From assembly GCA_043746555.1 (NCBI GenBank), contig JAYTQU010000012.1, forward strand, positions 1 to 60,079: DNA of 60,079 nt, written 5' to 3'. Source of the DNA: CAZQYC01 sp043746555 (GTDB lineage Bacteria > Pseudomonadota > Gammaproteobacteria > Steroidobacterales > Steroidobacteraceae). The notes under the pieces are model-generated. The model was not told where the DNA came from. It ran no database searches and worked only from the letters and a program-made list of their open reading frames with translations. A program made the translations under genes and the position numbers. This document shows, piece by piece, positions 35,861 through 43,894 of the stretch (positions are counted from its first letter, which is position 1; each line of letters begins with the position of its first letter).

Positions 35861-35946
35861 TTAGTTCTACTTTGTCAGGTTGGGATCAAGCGATGCGGGG
35901 CAAGGCGCACCGCACGCTTTAGCGCAACCTGACAAAGTAGAATTAG
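35861..35946. mobile_element. MITE-like element with 18-base terminal inverted repeats and TTAG target duplication
   Basis: The 78-base element (35865-35942) starts TTCTACTTTGTCAGGTTG and ends with the exact reverse complement of that 18-mer. It is flanked by the direct repeat TTAG at 35861-35864 and 35943-35946, the expected result of transposition with a 4-base target duplication. The right-hand TTAG contains the stop codon of the EamA transporter gene, so the element inserted right after its coding end. The interior is GC-rich, has no coding capacity, and is itself partly self-complementary. A transposase must be supplied elsewhere. Confidence 0.85.
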
Positions 35947-36809
35947 CCGGCATCCGCGAACGCCAGACTAGCAACGCCGAGAACAATACACACGGCGCCG
36001 GCAAGTCGCATAGGCGCCGCTTTTTCTTTCAGCAGGCGCGCGCCAAAGTATGTGCCGATTAGCGTCGCCAACTCTCGCGCTGGAGCGACGTGGCTGATTG
36101 GCGCGATCTGCATGGCGAACAACACCAGGATATAGCCAAGCGGTCCGAGCACACTGACGACAACGACGGGGCGCGCGAACTCGCGCATCTCTTCGCGAAC
36201 TCGAACGCGATCGAGCCATGCCTGCGGACTCAACACCAGCATGCGCATGAAGTTGCCGGAGTAGTCGACGATAAACGGCGAGATCAGCAAAATCTTGACG
36301 GCCCAACCATCGTTGATAGTGTACGCAGCAATAAAAACACCGGTGCCCAGTCCAAAGACCATTCCGGCGCGCGGCGCTTTGTGTGCTTCATTAAACATAC
36401 CCGACACCAGGACAATCCCGGTCACCACGAGCATCACTCCCAACACTGACGGCCATGTGATGTGTTCGCCTAAAATCGCTACCGCCAGAAAGAACGATAG
36501 CAACGGCCCGGACCCCCGCGCCAGCGGATATACCAACGATAGATCGGACGCGCGATAACCCGCTTGCAACATCAGCGAGTAGCCGATGTGTAGAACCGCC
36601 GTCGCCGCCAAAGCGAGCCAGTGAATCAGTGCGAACCGCGGACGAGTCGTGAGAACGATCCAACCAATGACCGGCGTATAGAGCGCCACCGACAACGCCG
36701 AGTACATCCAGACGAAGTGTTTGGAGTTCGCTGCACGCTTTGCATGCACATTCCACGTGGCGTGCGTCGCGGCAGCGCAGAGTACGGCGATAAATGCAAC
36801 GAGAGGCAT
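35943..36809 (-). CDS. EamA-family (DMT superfamily) transporter
   Basis: A 288-residue protein with ten predicted transmembrane helices in two EamA repeats. The first repeat includes VAFIAVLCAAATHATWNVHAKRAA and SLVYPLARGSGPLLSFFLAVAILGEHITWPSVLGVMLVVTGIVLV; the second includes VSVLGPLGYILVLFAMQIAPISHVAPARELATLIGTYFGARLLKEKAAPMRLAGAVCIVLGVASLA. This family exports metabolites or drugs; the substrate is unknown. A MITE-like element sits exactly at the 3' end and may supply a 3' structure for the transcript. Confidence 0.9.
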   Translation of the reverse strand: MPLVAFIAVLCAAATHATWNVHAKRAANSKHFVWMYSALSVALYTPVIGWIVLTTRPRFALIHWLALAATAVLHIGYSLMLQAGYRASDLSLVYPLARGSGPLLSFFLAVAILGEHITWPSVLGVMLVVTGIVLVSGMFNEAHKAPRAGMVFGLGTGVFIAAYTINDGWAVKILLISPFIVDYSGNFMRMLVLSPQAWLDRVRVREEMREFARPVVVVSVLGPLGYILVLFAMQIAPISHVAPARELATLIGTYFGARLLKEKAAPMRLAGAVCIVLGVASLAFADAG

Positions 36810-37016
36810 AAACTATCCGCGCCGAATTGTGACGCCGATCGATATTCCCCATGTTCCTAAGATCGTTCGTGCGATCGTTGTCGCCGAGCACGCGGCGCAT
36901 CTTTCATTGTGTTGACGGATGCTAATGTTTCCTCACATTCGAACGCTTGTGATCGAGACTCATCCGAGTAAGCTTTGTACCTTCAACCAATTGTACCGAA
37001 GACCCAGGATAACGCG

Positions 37017-38660
37017 GTGACTACGCGACGCCAATTTTTAGCACGAAGCGCGCGCGTTGCCGGTGGGGTAACGCTGGGCTCACTGGTTTCGAGTTCGTTG
37101 TTCGTTTCCAATAGCTTCGCGCTCGATCCCAGCGTTCATTCAAGCGCTGACGATGCGATCGTTACCGATCCCATCGCGATTCGAACCGGAAAACTTCGCG
37201 GACTAACGATTCAAAGCGTTCATTCGTTCAAAGGTATTCCTTATGGCGCGCCAACCGGCGGTGCGCGCCGATTCCTTGCGCCATTGCCCGCACAACCTTG
37301 GAGCGGAGTGCGCGATGCGTTTGAATGGGGCGCTTATGCGCCACAGTCGAATCGACGTCGCGGCCCGAAGCAAACGGAATTTTTTAGCGTGCTGAGTCCG
37401 GCCACGCAAAACATCAGCGAGGATTGCCTCAATCTCAACGTCTGGACGCGGGGCTTGAACGATGACGCGAAGCGTCCGGTGATGGTGTGGTTGCATGGTG
37501 GCGGTTACGATCAAGGAGGTAGTTGCGCGGTGGGATACGACGGGATCGCGCTCGCGAAGTATCACGATGTCGTCGTTGTGAGTTTGAATCACCGTCTCAA
37601 TGTGCTCGGCTATTTGTATCTCGGCGAGATTTTGGGTGGCGAGTTTGCGAACGGTGCCAACGCCGGACAACAAGATATCGTGCTCGCGCTGAAGTGGGTG
37701 CGCGACAACATCGAAACCTTCGGCGGCGATCCCAATCGCGTGATGATCTTCGGTCAATCGGGCGGCGCGGGCAAAGTATCGGCTCTACTCGGTACGCCCG
37801 CCGCGAAAAGTTTGTTTCATGCGGCCGCGATGCAAAGCGGCGGCGGCGGCGGCATGTTGCGAGAAGTCGCATCGCACAACACCGAGAAAACACTGAACAC
37901 GCTTGGCATCGGCAAGAGTAACGCTCGAAAGTTGCAAACCATAGCGCTGGATAAATTGATTGCCGCGTATTCTTACGGAGGCCCGGTGATCGACGGCAAA
38001 ATTCTGCCCGCCAATGCCGTCGGCAGCGCCATTTCGGAAAACGTACCGGTGATCGTCGGTTCGACCCGGACCGAGCGAACCGTTTACGAAATCGATAAGG
38101 ACAACTATGGTCTCACTACGGATCAGGAATTGCTCGCCGGCGCGCAAGTGTTGGTGGGTGCAAACGCAAAAGACGTCATTGCGAGTTACCGCGCTCGCTA
38201 TCCGAACGCGACGAGTTTCGCATTGAGTCATTATATCGCCGACGATGCCGCAACCAATCGCAATACATTGTTCGCCGAAGCGCGCAACAAACTCGGTAAA
38301 GCGCCAACCTATCTTTATCGCTGGGATTGGGAAACGCCGGTGATGAATCTACTCGCGCCGCACACGATGGAAATTCCCTTTGTCTTTCATCATATCGACG
38401 ACTGCCAAAGCATGACCGGGCCGATCGGCAAGACTATGAAGTTTCTCGAATGGCAAATCGCCGGCGCGTGGTCCGCGCTGGCGCGTACCGGCAATCCCGT
38501 TCATAAGCTGCTGCCGATTTGGCCGGCGTACACGGCGAACAACAAGGCAGTAGTGATTTTTAATGCGCTTAGCAGAGTCGAAATCGATCCGGGCGCAGAA
38601 CTTCGCAAGCAACTGGTCGAAACAACGTTGCCAACTTCGAAGGACGGCGCAACGAAGTAG
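37017..38660 (+). CDS. Tat-exported type-B carboxylesterase/lipase
   Basis: A 547-residue alpha/beta hydrolase of the carboxylesterase type-B family. The N-terminus TTRRQFLARSARVAGGVTLG is a twin-arginine signal peptide. The hydrolase core has PVMVWLHGGGYDQGG (oxyanion hole), the nucleophile elbow in MIFGQSGGAGKVSALL, and the C-terminal catalytic histidine region. EDCLNLNVWTRG is also diagnostic. I chose the GTG at 37017, with AGGA about 8 bases upstream, over a TTG at 36975. It hydrolyses carboxylic esters, probably in the periplasm. The 226 bases after it contain no supported gene. Confidence 0.9.
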   Translation: MTTRRQFLARSARVAGGVTLGSLVSSSLFVSNSFALDPSVHSSADDAIVTDPIAIRTGKLRGLTIQSVHSFKGIPYGAPTGGARRFLAPLPAQPWSGVRDAFEWGAYAPQSNRRRGPKQTEFFSVLSPATQNISEDCLNLNVWTRGLNDDAKRPVMVWLHGGGYDQGGSCAVGYDGIALAKYHDVVVVSLNHRLNVLGYLYLGEILGGEFANGANAGQQDIVLALKWVRDNIETFGGDPNRVMIFGQSGGAGKVSALLGTPAAKSLFHAAAMQSGGGGGMLREVASHNTEKTLNTLGIGKSNARKLQTIALDKLIAAYSYGGPVIDGKILPANAVGSAISENVPVIVGSTRTERTVYEIDKDNYGLTTDQELLAGAQVLVGANAKDVIASYRARYPNATSFALSHYIADDAATNRNTLFAEARNKLGKAPTYLYRWDWETPVMNLLAPHTMEIPFVFHHIDDCQSMTGPIGKTMKFLEWQIAGAWSALARTGNPVHKLLPIWPAYTANNKAVVIFNALSRVEIDPGAELRKQLVETTLPTSKDGATK

Positions 38661-38886
38661 CGGTAATAGTTCGTCGAAAGTGCGCGTCTTGTGTAGCGGC
38701 ATGTGTCGACCGTCGGGAGTCAACGATGAACTTTCGAATTTCGGTAGCGCCTGGTGGATTGGCAATTGTCGCTGTGCACACACCAGAACTCGCGTGCGAG
38801 CGCGAGTATTCGGCGAACTGCATGTCGGCGAACGGCGCGCAATGCATTTCGAACAAGAAATCGACCAAGCGCTCGCTAAAAGCTGA

Positions 38887-40221
38887 TCACTTCACAACCC
38901 CGTTAGCCTTTAACGCGACGATCTCGGATTCGTCGAACCCGAATTCCCGCAGGACACGTTCGCTATCTTCGCCTAACGCGGGCGCTCCTTTGGTCGGCAG
39001 CACCGGCGTTTTGGAAAACCGTATCGGATGACCCGACGCTTGATACTTGCCAAGATCGCGATTCTCCAACTCCCACACAAGATGTAAGGCCTGAGCTTGC
39101 GCGTCGGTATACATATCCGAGCGATAGTTCACGCGAGTGCACGGCACGCCCGCGGCTTCAAGTTGTTGCAGCCAGTGCTCGCTCGATTGGGTTTTGAATC
39201 GCACCTCGATCTCGCGCATGATTTCCTTTTGTCTCACGTACGCGACATCGGAAATTTCACCACTGTTCATGGCGACATATTCATCGACAATTCCGAGCAT
39301 CGCGCCCACTTTCTCGCGCAAGCCTTTGTTTAGTGCTGCGATGCTGACGTAGCCATCGCCGGTTTCGTAAACGCGATAGTACGGAGACGTCTGTCGATCG
39401 GTCGGGCGATGCAAACAATCGGGTACTTCAATTGGGCGCGCGGTATCGGGCAAATCGGCGCGCAGGCGCATCTCGGCGAAACGATCGATGATTTGCGTGT
39501 GCTTCAATCCCTGCTTATGTGCGGCTTCAAGGATGCTCACTTCTTCCGCATGTTGTTTGGCGTCGAGCGAATCGATCTTAACCATCTGCATTGCTTGCAG
39601 CGCCATGCCGGTGCTAAAGAGCGACGTTTCGATTTTCTGACCGACGCCACTCCTGTTGCGATGAAAGAGCGCTGCCGCTATCGCCAATGCGTTTAGCATT
39701 CCCGTGCCGATATCGATATACGGAATGCCGCCCGGTCCGCGTGGTGCACCTTCTTCGTCGGCGTAGTTGGACATCACACCCGAAGCGGCATGCGCAATGA
39801 TGTCGAAACCCTTGCGTTTACTGTACGGACCCACTTCTCCGAATGCCGTGCTTGAGAGAAAAATCAATGTTGGATTGAGCTTCGACAGCGTTTCGTAATC
39901 GACGCCGATTTTTTGCGCGATGCCCGGCGCGAAATTCTGTACGACAACATCGACGCTCTTAACCAACTTGTACACAATGTCGCGACCCGCCGGGTTTTGC
40001 AGATCGACACTCAAACTTTCTTTGCCGCGATTGAACGCCAGCGACATGCGCGTACTGCCGCGATAGCGTACCGATCCGCCCAACCGCCGCTCTTCCGCGC
40101 CGTCCGGCGGTTCGATCTTGATCACTCGCGCGCCCATATCGGCGAGCAGGAAACCGCAATACGGACCGGCTATGTACTCGGAGAAGTCGAGCACGGTAAT
40201 GTCTTTGAGGAGAGAATTCAT
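38887..40221 (-). CDS. CaiB/BaiF family (class III) CoA-transferase
   Basis: A 444-residue CoA-transferase: MNSLLKDITVLDFSEYIAGPYCGFLLADMGARVIKIEPP is the classic N-terminus, with R at the SMxLAFNRGKESLSVDL-type block and the catalytic Asp region in IDIGTGMLNALAIAAALFHRNRSGVGQKIETSLF. The family transfers CoA between carboxylic acids (formyl, carnitine, mesaconyl or bile acid types); which one applies here is unknown. I prefer the ATG at 40221, with AGGA upstream. It begins 1 base after the stop of the DUF938 gene, so the two are translationally linked. Confidence 0.92.
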   Translation of the reverse strand: MNSLLKDITVLDFSEYIAGPYCGFLLADMGARVIKIEPPDGAEERRLGGSVRYRGSTRMSLAFNRGKESLSVDLQNPAGRDIVYKLVKSVDVVVQNFAPGIAQKIGVDYETLSKLNPTLIFLSSTAFGEVGPYSKRKGFDIIAHAASGVMSNYADEEGAPRGPGGIPYIDIGTGMLNALAIAAALFHRNRSGVGQKIETSLFSTGMALQAMQMVKIDSLDAKQHAEEVSILEAAHKQGLKHTQIIDRFAEMRLRADLPDTARPIEVPDCLHRPTDRQTSPYYRVYETGDGYVSIAALNKGLREKVGAMLGIVDEYVAMNSGEISDVAYVRQKEIMREIEVRFKTQSSEHWLQQLEAAGVPCTRVNYRSDMYTDAQAQALHLVWELENRDLGKYQASGHPIRFSKTPVLPTKGAPALGEDSERVLREFGFDESEIVALKANGVVK

Positions 40222-40222
40222 G

Positions 40223-40834
40223 CTAAATCCTATCGGCCAAGGTATTTCTTCGTCGCCACACCAGCGTCCGATTATTAGCTGGCATCGCAATGTCTGCAAT
40301 TAGTAGAAGCCCGATGCTACTAGCCAGTGCGTTGACCGCCTCGAAATCGCGAATTGCCATGTGCGCACCGCGCGCTTGCAACCAATCGTTAAACTTTGAA
40401 TTGCTTTCGCTGGTGAACTTTCCGTGGTAGTTGAACGGGCCATAGATTGCGACTATCGCGTCGGCAGCGAGCGCGGCATCCAAGTTTCGAAAAAGCTTTT
40501 CATCCTCGGCCCAACTCATGATGTGCAGCGTGTTGGCGGAGAACACCGCGTCGAATTTTGTCGACGGCCATTCGCCGCCAACGTCCAACAACAACGGCGG
40601 CGGCGTATTGGGTAACTGCGCTTCGTCGAGCCACAGACGAATGCCGGGAAGATTTTCGTTCGTTTCGGAAGTTTGCCAGATCAAGTGCGGCAACGCTGGA
40701 GCGAAATACACGGCATGCTGTCCCGTGCCGCTACCGATCTCCAACACCTGTTTTCGATCGGCAAACTGCCCGCGAAGAACGTCGAGAATGGGATCGCGAT
40801 TGCGGTCGCAGGACGGGGCGTGGGGTTTAGTCAT
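40223..40834 (-). CDS. DUF938-family SAM-dependent methyltransferase-like protein
   Basis: A 203-residue protein matching DUF938: CDRNRDPILDVLRGQF, VLEIGSGTGQHAVYFAPALP (SAM-binding motif I), and IVAIYGPFNYHGKFTSESNSKFNDWLQARGAHMAIRDFEAVN. Methyltransferase activity is expected from the fold but no substrate is known. Its stop immediately precedes the start of the CoA-transferase gene. Confidence 0.9.
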   Translation of the reverse strand: MTKPHAPSCDRNRDPILDVLRGQFADRKQVLEIGSGTGQHAVYFAPALPHLIWQTSETNENLPGIRLWLDEAQLPNTPPPLLLDVGGEWPSTKFDAVFSANTLHIMSWAEDEKLFRNLDAALAADAIVAIYGPFNYHGKFTSESNSKFNDWLQARGAHMAIRDFEAVNALASSIGLLLIADIAMPANNRTLVWRRRNTLADRI

Positions 40835-40900
40835 GCGCTACTGTCGCACGTCGCTTCGCAAATGTGAATGGGAAGTCTTTATCGGCGCAAATTCTCAACA

Positions 40901-41233
40901 CTAACTGCCGCGCGTGATTGCTCCGTTGATCTTGTCGATTGACTTACCCAATTGCTGCCCTAACTCCAACTTCGCGATGGTGTGTCGATGCACTTCATCC
41001 GGACCGTCGGCCAAACGTAACGTGCGTTGTCCGGCATACATTTGTGCGAGCACAAAATCCTGCGATACGCCCGCTGCGCCATGCGCTTGAATCGCCCAAT
41101 CGATAATCTTGGCGGCCATGTTGGGAACGATCACTTTGATCATGGCGATTTCCTTGCGCGCTATTCGATTTCCCACGGTGTCCATCATGTGCGCCGCTTG
41201 CAACACCATGAGCCGAGCTTGATCGATCAGGTC
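40901..41233 (-). pseudogene. Acyl-CoA dehydrogenase, C-terminal fragment only
   Basis: Only the last ~110 residues of an acyl-CoA dehydrogenase remain: IDQARLMVLQAAHMMDTVGN, RIARKEIAMIKVIVPNMAAKIIDWAIQAHGAAGVSQDFVLAQMYAGQRTLRLADGPDEVH. This is the C-terminal helical bundle. The FAD/substrate-binding N-terminal ~290 residues are absent. Going upstream, the similarity stops at about 41233, where the DNA turns into the reverse complement of a LysR gene. The fragment ends at a normal stop. Confidence 0.8.
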
Positions 41234-41245
41234 GCCGCGAATGAA

Positions 41246-41443
41246 GTCGTCAGCCGCTCCGACTTGCTCACCACGATGCCGCAAAGCTATGCACAGCACG
41301 TGAATCGACAAATCGGTAATCAAGTTCTACCGTTTCCCATCGAGACGCCGATGCTGGAATTATTTCTGTACTGGCGCGTTAATGTCGATGGCGATCCAGC
41401 GCATCGGTGGTTTCGCGAGTTGGCGACGACGTTTCTCCAGTAA
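41246..41443 (+). pseudogene. LysR-type regulator, C-terminal fragment only
   Basis: The plus strand here reads SRSDLLTTMPQSYAQHV, then VLPFPIETPMLELFLYWRVNVDGDPAHRWFRELATTFLQ and a stop. This is the end of a LysR substrate-binding domain (consensus LxLYWHxNxDxDPAxRWLRE). The HTH and most of the effector domain are missing. The fragment begins at the same point where the acyl-CoA dehydrogenase fragment ends on the other strand. Confidence 0.7.
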
Positions 41444-41491
41444 CGCCAGCTTAAAAATGCTGTGCATCTTTGATGGTGGCCGACCGTTCAC

Positions 41492-42436
41492 TTACAACAG
41501 CCACGCCATCGCAGCCAAGAATAGCGGCGTGGTGATCGAGGCGATCGCTGTCGACAAAACCATGGCGCTCGCGACAGCGCTTTGCATGGATCGAAATTGC
41601 ATCGACATCAAGTAGACATTGGTGCCCACCGACATCGACGCGAGCAGCACAATCGCCTTGGTTTCAATCGGCGCTAACTTGAGCAATGCAGCCAGCAGCC
41701 AAACGACGCCGGGAAATATCACGAGTTTGAAGGCACAAATCCCCGCGCTTTGTCGCCATCCGCTGCGCACGCCGTATTGCACCAGCCCCATCCCCAAAAT
41801 CAGCAATGCGCTCGGACCCGCAACATCACTCAGCAGCGCAAGCGCTTGATCGGCAAAGTGCGGCAATCGCAATCCCGTCAATCCAAACAATGTGCCGAAG
41901 ACAATGCCCGCCACCAAGGGACTGGTGATGACACCAAACGCCATCTTGCCAACGCCTTTGATCGTAAACGAGCCATGTCGCGCCCACTCTATGGAAATCG
42001 ACACCAGTGTCCACAACGTGAATGCATTGAATACGATGATTAACGCGGCCGATGGTAGCGCTGATGGTCCCAGCGTGATTTTGACCAAAGGTAAACCGAG
42101 CAAGACGTTATTGGAAAAAATACCGCCCATCGCGAATACCGATTGCGCAACGCCATCGAGCTGGAAAATACGGGCCGCTACGAATCGACCCATCGCAAAG
42201 ACGATCAAACAGCCGCCGAAAAAAGCCAGTAACAGGCTGGGCTTCACCGGCGGCATGGAATCCATATTGCTCATCAAGTGAAACAGCATCGCGGGCAGCG
42301 CGACATTAAAGACAAACTTGGACGCCCACGCCGTCCACTCCGTTCGCCATTTCGGCCAACGGGCAACGAGATATCCGGCGAGTACGATCGCGAACAGCGG
42401 GGCCGACAGAACAAAATACTGGAGAACGACCGACAT
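41492..42436 (-). CDS. AEC (auxin efflux carrier)-family transporter
   Basis: A 314-residue membrane protein of the AEC family (ten predicted helices). FVLSAPLFAIVLAGYLVARWP, FNVALPAMLFHLMSNM, FAMGGIFSNNVLLGLPLVK, LFGLTGLRLPHFADQALALLSDVAGPSALLILGMGLVQYG and VLLASMSVGTNVYLMSMQF match the two-repeat fold. Members export organic anions such as malate. I use the ATG at 42436 because the extra N-terminal residues of the longer frame are very basic and unlike the family. It is divergent from the glycosidase-like lipoprotein gene. Confidence 0.9.
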   Translation of the reverse strand: MSVVLQYFVLSAPLFAIVLAGYLVARWPKWRTEWTAWASKFVFNVALPAMLFHLMSNMDSMPPVKPSLLLAFFGGCLIVFAMGRFVAARIFQLDGVAQSVFAMGGIFSNNVLLGLPLVKITLGPSALPSAALIIVFNAFTLWTLVSISIEWARHGSFTIKGVGKMAFGVITSPLVAGIVFGTLFGLTGLRLPHFADQALALLSDVAGPSALLILGMGLVQYGVRSGWRQSAGICAFKLVIFPGVVWLLAALLKLAPIETKAIVLLASMSVGTNVYLMSMQFRSMQSAVASAMVLSTAIASITTPLFLAAMAWLL

Positions 42437-42593
42437 GCGCGAACGATGCCACATCCTGGCGATTCGGTGAATGAGCAATTGGCGATGACGGCGTCTCATT
42501 TTGTGATGACAACGAAGCAATCGCGGATTGCGCTTCATCTGCCGTTAAGTGCCGCGTGCTAGCATCGCGACCAGAAATCTCACGAGGTGTTCG

Positions 42594-43718
42594 ATGGCGA
42601 ACGACGAACGCATTGACAAGACACGACGCAGCGCATTGCGAACATTGGCCACGCTACCGTTTGCTGCGGGTCTAAGTGCCTGTGGCGGCGGTTCGTCAGG
42701 CAGTTCATCGACGCCAGGACCGACTCCTACGCCGGCGACAACACGATCTTGGAAACTCGGCTTTTCTCCGAATCCGGCTCGTCCAACGTCGGCGTCGATT
42801 ACTCAAGGCATCGATCTTTGGAGTTTGCGTGCGGAGCTCGCCATCATTCACGAGGAAATGCCGTGGACAAAATTGCTCGGCGGTATGACGCCGGACGCAA
42901 TCATCGATGCGGGTAAAGTGGGGTTGGTGAACTATATGCGCGGCAAAGGCATGCAGCTCATGTATATGGGCGATCTCACCGATGGATTATCGCGTAAGGA
43001 CGAAGCGCCGCAACTGCGTGCGCTCGGTCGAAGCATTACCGAGCCTGCCGTGCAATTGCTTTATCGCAACTACATGACCGCGGTGGTTCGCAAACTCAAT
43101 CCGCAGTATGTCGGACTAGCAGCAGAAACCAACTTAATTCGCGCGGCGGCATCTGCGGCAGTCTACGCGGCGGTAGTACGCACGGCAAACGATGCTGCTA
43201 ACGACATTCGCGCGATGGGCGGCGCGATGCCGCTGATAATAAGCGTGCAAGTCGAAACCGCATGGGGTGTACTCGGCACGATGGGTCCATTCGTTGGCAT
43301 CGACACAGATCGCTCGGATTTTCCCTTCGTGCAAATTATGGGCTTGTCGTCGTACCCCTATTTCGGGTATGCGCAGCCTGAGGATATCCCGAGCGACTAC
43401 TACTCGCGCTTGCTGCCTAACCGCGCGATGCCCGGCATGGTGACCGAAGGCGGATGGGCGAGTGCCAGCGCGAGCTCGATTACATCGACACCCGACAAAC
43501 AAGCGCGTTACTACGCTCGCGTGCCGCAACTCCTCGATAGCATCGACGCACGCTCGTTCTTGCATTTGAATTTTGCCGATCCCGATCTTTCGACATTCCC
43601 ACAACCGATAGCGCCAAATTTGGCCTTATTTGCGAGCATAGGATTGACCGATAGCGACTTCAACGCCAAACCTGCGCTCGCCGCTTGGGATGCGCTGTAC
43701 TCGCGGCCGCTTCGATAA
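42594..43718 (+). CDS. Tat-type lipoprotein with a glycosidase-like (clan GH-A pattern) domain
   Basis: A 374-residue protein. The N-terminus has a twin-arginine motif (KTRRSALRTLATL) and a lipobox ending at C30 (GLSAC) followed by a Gly/Ser/Pro/Thr linker. The mature domain has features of (beta/alpha)8 glycosidases: YVGLAAETNLIRAA with an acid/base-like E178 before Asn, and MVTEGGWAS with a nucleophile-like E285. That is the pattern of clan GH-A enzymes such as GH53, but I cannot name a family. The domain may be sugar-active at the cell envelope. GAGG upstream supports the ATG at 42594. Confidence 0.65.
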   Translation: MANDERIDKTRRSALRTLATLPFAAGLSACGGGSSGSSSTPGPTPTPATTRSWKLGFSPNPARPTSASITQGIDLWSLRAELAIIHEEMPWTKLLGGMTPDAIIDAGKVGLVNYMRGKGMQLMYMGDLTDGLSRKDEAPQLRALGRSITEPAVQLLYRNYMTAVVRKLNPQYVGLAAETNLIRAAASAAVYAAVVRTANDAANDIRAMGGAMPLIISVQVETAWGVLGTMGPFVGIDTDRSDFPFVQIMGLSSYPYFGYAQPEDIPSDYYSRLLPNRAMPGMVTEGGWASASASSITSTPDKQARYYARVPQLLDSIDARSFLHLNFADPDLSTFPQPIAPNLALFASIGLTDSDFNAKPALAAWDALYSRPLR

Positions 43719-43894
43719 CAGCCTTCCATTCGTCCAAACCGACCTCCAATCGGAACTCGCCATAGTTCCCGCCGCGAATGTGCGCTGCGTCTCACTTCCT
43801 CAAAGAGCACATCATTACAGTGTCGAATTGCTAGCTTGGCGGTTTCTATAACCTAATGCCCAGCCGATGCAACGAGGTGTTGGAGAGTGAGTGG

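Noticed and set aside
38661..38886. Open frame ending in an ordered-looking peptide (FGELHVGERRAMHFEQEIDQALAKS) after the carboxylesterase gene
   Set aside because: The frame has no supported start outside the esterase gene, I do not recognise the sequence, and codon pattern in the first half is poor. It could be a gene remnant, but evidence is too thin.
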